Below are positions 6,544-11,598 of a DNA stretch of 11,598 nt, one piece after another (positions within the stretch are counted from its first letter, which is position 1; each line of letters starts with the position of its first letter). Below the pieces are notes generated by a model. It was not told where the DNA came from. It made no database searches and worked only from the letters and a program-made list of their open reading frames with translations. Origin of the DNA: an uncultured Phycisphaerales bacterium (lineage in GTDB: Bacteria; Planctomycetota; Phycisphaerae; Sedimentisphaerales; Anaerobacaceae); assembly GCA_937868145.1 (NCBI GenBank), contig CALMMH010000904.1:1-11598 (forward strand), read 5' to 3'. The position numbers were made by a program, and so were the translations under genes.

Positions 6544-6556
6544 GCCCGCGTCGGGC
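6544..6556 (+). terminator. Small GC hairpin after pgsA, possible weak terminator
   Basis: GCCCG/CGGGC (6544-6548 with 6552-6556, 3-nt loop) lies 9 nt after the pgsA stop. The stem is only 5 bp and no T-run follows, so termination is uncertain. It is the only structure between pgsA and the next gene, whose SD AGGAG is at 6617-6621. Confidence 0.3.
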
Positions 6557-6626
6557 GTGGCGTGTACGCAGGGCGAGGGGAGAGGGCGACACCTTGATCG
6601 ACACCATTGTTTGTAGAGGAGCAGCC

Positions 6627-8846
6627 ATGAAGATCCCGTTTTCCCCCCGAGTTGTATTGGCGTTGACTGGATTGGTTCTGTGGGCGACGCTGCTGCCGAC
6701 GTTCTCCCGGGCTGCGGCCGCTGCCGACAAGGAATTCCTTCCACAGCTTGCCGAGGGGAAGACCTGGAAACTGGTCTGGAGCGACGAGTTCGAGGGCGCC
6801 GAAGTGGACCAGTCCAAGTGGGAGTTGATGGGCGACTGGCAGCGGCGGGACGGGTTCTGGGTCAAAGAGGATTCCTATCTCGACGGCCAGGGCAACCTGA
6901 TCCTCCGCACGAAGAAAGACGGCGACCGGTACACCTGCGGGGCCGTTCGGACCAAGGGCAAGTTCGAACACCGTTACGGATACTGGGTCTGCCGCTGCAA
7001 ATTCCCCACGGAAGAGGGGCATTGGCCGGCCTTCTGGCTCCATTGCGACACCGTGAACAATATCGGCGACGCCGGCCGCGACGGGACCGAGATCGACATC
7101 ATGGAGAAGCCCTGGCGCGAGGACCGCACCACGCAGAACCTGCACTGGGACGGCTACGGCAAGGAGCATAAGTCCGACGGCACGAAGTTCGACTTCCCCG
7201 GCCTGAGCGAGGGCTTCCACACGTTCGGCCTGCACTGGACGCCCGAGGAGTACGTGTTCTACATCGACGGCAAAGAGACCTGGCGGACCCGCGGGGGCGG
7301 CGTGTCCCAGGTTCCGGAATACGCCAAGCTGACCGAGGAGATCGGCGAGTGGGGCGGGGACATCAAGAAGGCCAATCTGCCCGACCAGTTTGTGGTGGAC
7401 TACGTCCGGGTGTACGACACGGTCGACGCCGCGGCGGCGAATGATCCGACCAAGTCCCTAATCGAGCGGGCCGCCAACGTCCGCCCGTCGGCCAACCAGC
7501 TCGCCTGGCAGAAGCTGGAGTTCACCGCGTTCGTCTGCTATACGGTGAACGCCTTCACGGACAAGGAGTGGGGCGATGGAACCGAGGACCCGGCGATCTT
7601 CAACCCGACGCAGCTCGACGTCCGCCAGTGGGTCGCCACCTGCAAGGACGCCGGCATGAAGATGATCATTCTGATCGCCAAGCACCATGACGGCTTCTGC
7701 CTGTGGCCCAGCAAGTACACCGAGCACTCGGTCAAGAACAGTCCCTACAAGAACGGCAAAGGCGACCTCGTCGGTGAACTGGCCCAGGCTTGCCGCGAGG
7801 CGGGTCTCAAGCTCGGTCTGTATCTCTCTCCCTGGGACCGTCACGAGCCCACCTACGGCGACAGCGAGGGCTACAACCAGTTCTTCAAGAACCAGCTTCG
7901 CGAGATCTTGAGCGACTACGGCGAGATCACCGAGATCTGGTTCGACGGCGCCAAGGGCGAGAACGCGAAGGACATGGAGTACGACTGGGCGGGCTACTAC
8001 GCGATCGTTCGCGAGCTGCAACCCAAGGCTGTGATCTTCAACGGTCCGGACATCCGTTGGGTGGGCAACGAGAGCGGCTACGCCCGCGAGAGCGAATGGA
8101 GCGTGGTCAACAGCAGCGGCGCGCTGTTCGGTCCGGTCAATTGTACCGCGAGGGACCTCGGAAGCCTTCAGGCTCTGGGCGACGGTCAGCGACTGGTATG
8201 GTATCCCGCGGAGACCGACGTCTCGATTCGTCCCGGCTGGTTCTATCACGCCTCCGAGGACGACAAGGTCAAATCCGTCGAGCAACTGGTGGACATCTAC
8301 TTCAGATCCGTCGGCTACAACAGCGTGTTGCTGTTGAACGTACCGCCGGACAGGAGGGGGCTGATTCACGAGAACGACGTGCGGCGGCTCCGCGAGTTCC
8401 GCAAGACGCTGGACGCCATCTTCGACGAGAACCTCGCCGCGGGCGCCAAGGCTGCGGCGTCGAACGTCAAGGGCGACGACTCCGCCTTCACGGCCGCCAA
8501 AATCACCGACGGCGATCCCGAGACGTATTGGACGACGGGCAACGGGATTTCATCGGCCACGGTCGAGTTCGATCTGGGCAAGGAACGCACGTTCAACGTC
8601 GCCGAGTTGGCCGAGCACATCGAGATTGGCCAGCGGATCGTAGAGTTTGTGCTGGAGATCCCCGGCCGGGACGGTTGGCGGGAGTTTGCCCGCGGCACAA
8701 CGGTGGGCTACAAGCGGCTGCTCCGTTTCGACCCGGTGACTGCGTCGAAAGTTCGGGTGCGGATCGCGGATTCCCGCGTGAACCCGACGCTCTCGAGTTT
8801 CGGCCTGTACTTTGCCCCGGCCATCAAGGATGTGCTGGACCGATAG
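6627..8846 (+). CDS. Secreted GH16 - GH29 (alpha-L-fucosidase-like) - discoidin/CBM32-like fusion
   Basis: The 739-residue protein begins with a Sec signal peptide (residues 1 to about 33, MKIPFSPRVVLALTGLVLWA then SRAAAAADKE). Residues 45-265 are a GH16 beta-jelly-roll: KLVWSDEFEG, catalytic E155-I-D157-I-M-E160, LHWDGYG and the closing VVDYVRVYD. Residues 280-600 are a GH29 group-B type barrel: FNPTQLDVRQW, AKHHDGFCLWPSKYT, LYLSPWDRH, nucleophile Asp440 in EIWFDGA, and PAETDVSIRPGWFYH with candidate acid/base Glu529. Residues 605-730 form an F5/8 type C domain (ITDGDPETYWTTG) common at GH29 C-termini. GH16 enzymes cut internal beta-linkages of laminarin, agar-like or porphyran-like glycans; GH29 removes alpha-L-fucose. 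The fused protein may debranch and cut one fucosylated polysaccharide. The usual GH29 HF is C304-Y305. AGGAG lies 5 nt before ATG 6627. Exact substrate unknown. Confidence 0.93.
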   Translation: MKIPFSPRVVLALTGLVLWATLLPTFSRAAAAADKEFLPQLAEGKTWKLVWSDEFEGAEVDQSKWELMGDWQRRDGFWVKEDSYLDGQGNLILRTKKDGDRYTCGAVRTKGKFEHRYGYWVCRCKFPTEEGHWPAFWLHCDTVNNIGDAGRDGTEIDIMEKPWREDRTTQNLHWDGYGKEHKSDGTKFDFPGLSEGFHTFGLHWTPEEYVFYIDGKETWRTRGGGVSQVPEYAKLTEEIGEWGGDIKKANLPDQFVVDYVRVYDTVDAAAANDPTKSLIERAANVRPSANQLAWQKLEFTAFVCYTVNAFTDKEWGDGTEDPAIFNPTQLDVRQWVATCKDAGMKMIILIAKHHDGFCLWPSKYTEHSVKNSPYKNGKGDLVGELAQACREAGLKLGLYLSPWDRHEPTYGDSEGYNQFFKNQLREILSDYGEITEIWFDGAKGENAKDMEYDWAGYYAIVRELQPKAVIFNGPDIRWVGNESGYARESEWSVVNSSGALFGPVNCTARDLGSLQALGDGQRLVWYPAETDVSIRPGWFYHASEDDKVKSVEQLVDIYFRSVGYNSVLLLNVPPDRRGLIHENDVRRLREFRKTLDAIFDENLAAGAKAAASNVKGDDSAFTAAKITDGDPETYWTTGNGISSATVEFDLGKERTFNVAELAEHIEIGQRIVEFVLEIPGRDGWREFARGTTVGYKRLLRFDPVTASKVRVRIADSRVNPTLSSFGLYFAPAIKDVLDR

Positions 8847-8860
8847 AACTGAAGACCGTG

Positions 8861-9550
8861 CTACGCAGGACGTGATTCCTGCGGTTTCGGACTGGCCTTG
8901 TAGTTGTCGATGAACTCCGCGGTCACGACGTTCGGATCGAGTCCGATGAGGTCGAACAACTCCGCCTCCAACGCCACGATTGCGGCGTCGACTCGTGCGA
9001 TTTCCGCCGGATCGATGCCGGCGTCCTTTCGCCGGGCGGCGTGCCGTTTGTGGGCTTCATTCAGACGCTCGATCAGCGGCACGATCTTGTCGTGCATGGC
9101 CCGCTTGTCGGCGTAGTAGACCAGCTTCTCCTCCATGGTCCGCGGCATGTCGTCCTTGTCCACGATGGCGGTGTAGCGGTGCTTGCGAATCGTCTGGGCC
9201 AGGATGGGGTAGGCGTCCTTGAGGTACGCGCAGGCCGCGTCCTCGTGCCGGATGCCGCCGTGCTGCTCCTTGAGTTTTCGCCACTGGGCCTTGTCTTCCT
9301 CCGTCACCTTTTGCTCGAACCGGCTGAAATCCTCCAGCGGGAACTCGCACACGCGGAAGATGTCGTGCAGCAGGCACGCACACTCCACGAGATCGACGTT
9401 GACGGGCCAATCCTGCTCGGCGACCCGTTGGGCCAGGAAGACCCCGAGCTTGGCCACGGCCTTGCTGTGCTTGATGATGTGCAGGGGGACGTGACACTCC
9501 TTGAGCAGGTCGATGCATTCTTCCGCACTAGGGAGCAGTTGACTCCGCAT
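8861..9550 (-). CDS. HD-domain metal-dependent phosphohydrolase, substrate unknown
   Basis: The 229-residue soluble protein has the HD superfamily metal ligands in order: His28 (VPLHIIKHSKAVAKLGVFLA), His62-Asp63 (CACLLHDIFRV), then His102, His124 and Asp148 (KLVYYADKRAMHD). The His...HD...Asp spacing fits single-domain HD phosphohydrolases that act on nucleotides or other phosphoesters in the cytoplasm. There is no GGDEF, RelA, poly(A) polymerase or tRNA-binding domain attached. Residues 155-215 are a charged helical tail. ATG 9550 is supported by GGAG 7 nt upstream (9558-9561). It converges on the glycoside hydrolase with a 14-nt gap and diverges from the DUF3592 gene, so neighbours give no functional clue. 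The HD fold is clear; the substrate cannot be read from sequence. Confidence 0.85.
   Translation of the reverse strand: MRSQLLPSAEECIDLLKECHVPLHIIKHSKAVAKLGVFLAQRVAEQDWPVNVDLVECACLLHDIFRVCEFPLEDFSRFEQKVTEEDKAQWRKLKEQHGGIRHEDAACAYLKDAYPILAQTIRKHRYTAIVDKDDMPRTMEEKLVYYADKRAMHDKIVPLIERLNEAHKRHAARRKDAGIDPAEIARVDAAIVALEAELFDLIGLDPNVVTAEFIDNYKASPKPQESRPA
8864..8883 (+). terminator. Hairpin between convergent genes, possible bidirectional terminator
   Basis: CGCAGGA/TCCTGCG (8864-8870 with 8877-8883, 6-nt loop) lies 17 nt after the GH16-GH29 stop and overlaps the last seven sense codons of the minus-strand HD gene. A stem at the meeting point of two convergent genes 14 nt apart would suit a shared terminator. 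A short TTT follows one base after the stem on the plus strand only. Confidence 0.4.
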
Positions 9551-9759
9551 GAAAAGACTCCAAAGCTTCCTTCCACACCTGTGTATCGTTCGTTTTGCGA
9601 TCCGAATCCGGGTTTCCCAGCATCCTACGGCGGATGGCGCCGTGATTCAAGAACCGCGTTGCGCAAATCGCGAGGAAAAGGTGATAACAGATCCCACAGG
9701 CAGCCGATATTCGTGGTGTCGTCGCACCGGGGCACGAATACTCTCAAAGGGGTTTGGGC
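9551..9759. other. Divergent intergenic region, no gene or clear promoter seen
   Basis: The 209 bp between the HD gene and the DUF3592 gene must hold two divergent promoters. I found no convincing -35/-10 pair, riboswitch or strong hairpin, only the Shine-Dalgarno sequences at both ends (9558-9561 minus, 9746-9752 plus). Confidence 0.4.
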
Positions 9760-11463
9760 ATGATGACAGTGGGATTTCACAGACGCAGCGGTCGTGCGCC
9801 TTCCACGGTCGGCAAGCTGGGACTGTCGCTGTTCTTTTTCTTCTTCTTCGCCATCGGCTCTCTCTTCGAACTGTTCATTCTTCGCGAAATCGTCCGGGTG
9901 ACGGGGCAGCGAGCGTGGAAGGAGACGACGTGCACGATCATCGCCGGCGAGGTGCAGGAACGCCAGGAGGGGAGCGAACCCTACGTGTTCGTCGTCCGGT
10001 ATCGATACGAGTATGAAGGCCGAACGTACGAGGGGACCGGTTATCGACGCGGCTACAACGGCGGCGGCGAATACTCCAAGGCCCAGGAGCTTGTCGAGAA
10101 GTATCCGGCCGGACTGGCCGCTTCATGCTACGTCAACCCGACCGACCCGAATGAGGCGGTCCTCGAACGAGACAGCCTGCTCATTGGTCTCGTGTTCTTC
10201 TTCCCACTGATCTTCGTGGTGATCGGCGCCGGCGGGTTCTACTTCACATGGCGCAAACGACCGCCGGAGGAGGCCCAACCCATCGCTTCCGTCGGCGCTG
10301 CGGCGGTTCGCAGGAGGGGGTTGGGGAAACTGGGCTTGGCGGCGTTCTTCGCGATTTTTGCGATTGCCGGCGGGGCGATGCTCTATCCGCTGGGAATCAA
10401 GCCGATCGCCAGGACCGTCGCCGCCGAGTCGTGGGTCGAGACGCCGTGCAGGGTGCTGCGGGCCGAGGTCCGCGATCACGACAGCGACGACGGCACGACC
10501 TACAGCGTGTACGTCCTGTACGAGTACGAATTCGGCGAGCGGACGTACAAGTGCGATCGCTACGACTTCATGGGCGGATCGTCCAGCGGGTACGACGGCA
10601 AGGCTCGAATCGTCGCGGAGTATGAATCGGCCGAACGGCCCGTGTGTTACGTCGACCCGGGGAATCCGTCGCAGGCCGTGCTCAGGCGAGGGTTCCATGC
10701 CAAGCTGCTCTTCGCCCTGTTTCCGCTGCCGTTTCTGCTGGTCGGCGTCGGAGGCGTCATCGGCACGTTGCGAAGCAAGCGGTCTTCTGTGGGCGGGGGC
10801 GCTTCTTTGGGACCCATAGGACCGACGGGACTTATAGGGCCTGCCGATGGCGGACGACAAGTCCTGACGGCGACGAGTTCACCGAAGGCGAAGTTCATCA
10901 TCGTGTTGATCGCGGCCGTCGTGTGGAACGGCGTCATCGCTCTCGTTGTGGTCCTCGCGTTGGGCAGACTGGGCCACGGCGGGGGGAGTCTGCCTCCGGT
11001 CCCGTTCCTGTTGCTGTTTGGAGCCGTCGGACTGGGGCTCGCGGCGGCGGCCGTCCACCAGCTCCTGGCGCTGTTCAATCCGCGTCCGACGATCGAATTG
11101 AGCCGGGGCGCTATTCCGCTGGGCGGGACCACCGAGGTGCAGTGGAGTTTCCGCGGACAGGCCAGTCGTATTCAGGAACTGGTCCTGATGCTTCGCGGCG
11201 TCGAAGAGGCTCGGTATCGCTCAGGAAAGAACACGCACACGGCCAACAACACCTTCTATGAACTGGAACTCCACAGGACGGCCGATTCATACGACATCGC
11301 ATCGGGCCAGGTCGGATTCGTCATGCCGGCCGACACGATGCACTCGTTCGAGGCCGACAACAACAAGATCCTCTGGAGTCTCGACGTTCACGGCTCCATC
11401 CGGCGTTGGCCCGATGTGAAAGAATCGTTCAAGATCAACGTGGTGCCAGGGGCTTCATCATGA
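9760..11463 (+). CDS. Membrane protein with two DUF3592 modules and an arrestin-like C-terminal domain
   Basis: The 567-residue protein has six predicted membrane segments (about 20-40, 139-162, 190-212, 313-335, 378-402 and 415-438). Two homologous soluble modules sit between segments 1-2 (residues 51-138) and 3-4 (224-311). Both run W-x-E-T-x-C, Y-x-V/F-x-V, Y-x-Y-E-x-G/E-R-T-Y and C-Y-V-[ND]-P-x-[ND]-P-x-x-A-V-L, the DUF3592 pattern, showing an internal duplication. Residues 351-361 form a short collagen-like GPIGPTGLIGP linker. Residues 442-563 after the last segment form a beta-rich domain (PTIELSRGAIPLGGTTEVQW, ELVLMLRGVEEARY) resembling arrestin/SpoOM-like sandwiches. ATG 9760 is chosen for AAAGGGG 7 nt upstream; ATG 9763 is possible. 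The stop overlaps the next gene's start. Function unknown; perhaps a membrane-anchored adaptor. Confidence 0.8.
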   Translation: MMTVGFHRRSGRAPSTVGKLGLSLFFFFFFAIGSLFELFILREIVRVTGQRAWKETTCTIIAGEVQERQEGSEPYVFVVRYRYEYEGRTYEGTGYRRGYNGGGEYSKAQELVEKYPAGLAASCYVNPTDPNEAVLERDSLLIGLVFFFPLIFVVIGAGGFYFTWRKRPPEEAQPIASVGAAAVRRRGLGKLGLAAFFAIFAIAGGAMLYPLGIKPIARTVAAESWVETPCRVLRAEVRDHDSDDGTTYSVYVLYEYEFGERTYKCDRYDFMGGSSSGYDGKARIVAEYESAERPVCYVDPGNPSQAVLRRGFHAKLLFALFPLPFLLVGVGGVIGTLRSKRSSVGGGASLGPIGPTGLIGPADGGRQVLTATSSPKAKFIIVLIAAVVWNGVIALVVVLALGRLGHGGGSLPPVPFLLLFGAVGLGLAAAAVHQLLALFNPRPTIELSRGAIPLGGTTEVQWSFRGQASRIQELVLMLRGVEEARYRSGKNTHTANNTFYELELHRTADSYDIASGQVGFVMPADTMHSFEADNNKILWSLDVHGSIRRWPDVKESFKINVVPGASS

Positions 11464-11598
11464 ACTCCGCGACGGATAGACTCAAGATCGTTCTCCACGA
11501 AGACAAGACCGCATTCGCTCCCTACGAGACGATCCGGGGCGTCATCGAATGGAACTTGGACGCCACTCCCCGGCGCCTCGACCTGTCTCTGTTCTGGT
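11460..11598 (+). CDS. Arrestin-like/SpoOM-like domain protein, N-terminal 46 residues (cut by window edge)
   Basis: The start ATG overlaps the stop of the DUF3592 gene as ATGA, so translation is probably coupled and the two genes form an operon. The visible residues MNSATDRLKIVLHEDKTAFA then PYETIRGVIEWNLD and PRRLDLSLFW resemble the first strands of an arrestin/SpoOM-like beta-sandwich: a K-x-x-F/Y-x-P-x-E-x-I-x-G-x-I-x-W pattern. The C-terminal domain of the preceding protein shows a related opening (SRGAIPLGGTTEVQW), so the pair may have duplicated this domain. The rest lies outside the window, so length and further domains are unknown. Confidence 0.7.
   Translation, partial: MNSATDRLKIVLHEDKTAFAPYETIRGVIEWNLDATPRRLDLSLFW

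Noticed and set aside
6177..6626. Upstream extension of the glycoside hydrolase frame to 6177
   Set aside because: It overlaps pgsA in another frame and gives Arg-rich nonsense; the ATG at 6627 has an SD and a signal peptide directly after it.
5251..6744. Open frame of 497 codons on the minus strand opposite rimO and pgsA
   Set aside because: It spans three well-supported plus-strand genes and has a His/Arg/Asp/Gly-rich composition typical of antisense frames in GC-rich DNA.
7458..8369. Open frame of 303 codons on the minus strand inside the glycoside hydrolase
   Set aside because: It is antisense to the conserved GH29 domain and contains no recognisable motif.
1..11598. Mobile element, CRISPR array or defence system
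   Set aside because: No transposase, integrase, repeat-spacer array, terminal inverted repeats or known defence proteins were seen on either strand.

Overview
The window is GC-rich, gap-free bacterial chromosome with single-copy housekeeping genes and no sign of phage, transposon, tRNA, rRNA or CRISPR. The mix suggests a free-living member of the Planctomycetota (perhaps Phycisphaerae-like): S2 with a long acidic, Pro/Ala-rich tail, an orphan lipoprotein secretin with a TolA-like coiled coil, a multi-domain polysaccharide hydrolase, and DUF3592/arrestin-like membrane proteins. This placement is inference; no taxonomic marker was searched.

Left part (1-4273, minus strand). Read right to left there is a lipidated secretin, then a small unrecognised protein with a Pro/Ala-rich linker and a compact C-terminal domain, then rpsB (ribosomal protein S2), then tsf (EF-Ts, cut by the window edge). 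Clusters of inverted repeats separate the units: two hairpins follow the secretin (2330-2361) and three follow the small protein (1621-1682). rpsB-tsf is the classical translation pair, with a TTGACA box upstream of rpsB.

Middle (4274-6534). A divergent intergenic region holds a good sigma70-type promoter for the secretin. A 98-nt leader follows it, ending in a 10-codon mini-ORF whose stop lies 6 nt before the secretin start. On the plus strand rimO (S12 methylthiotransferase) and pgsA (phosphatidylglycerophosphate synthase) follow. Neither has a Shine-Dalgarno sequence, and both have a TAnnnT-type -10 box 6-7 nt before the ATG, so both may be leaderless.

Right part (6535-11598). The most distinctive gene (6627-8846) encodes one secreted polypeptide made of a GH16 domain, a GH29 alpha-L-fucosidase-like domain and a C-terminal discoidin/CBM32-like domain. 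This suggests a single-chain machine for a fucose-containing polysaccharide; a normally conserved His in the GH29 part appears replaced by Cys. It converges on a minus-strand HD-domain phosphohydrolase. Divergent from that is a two-gene unit. Its first gene encodes a membrane protein with two DUF3592 modules, each between membrane segments, and an arrestin-like C-terminal beta domain. An ATGA overlap joins it to a second arrestin-like gene that runs out of the window.
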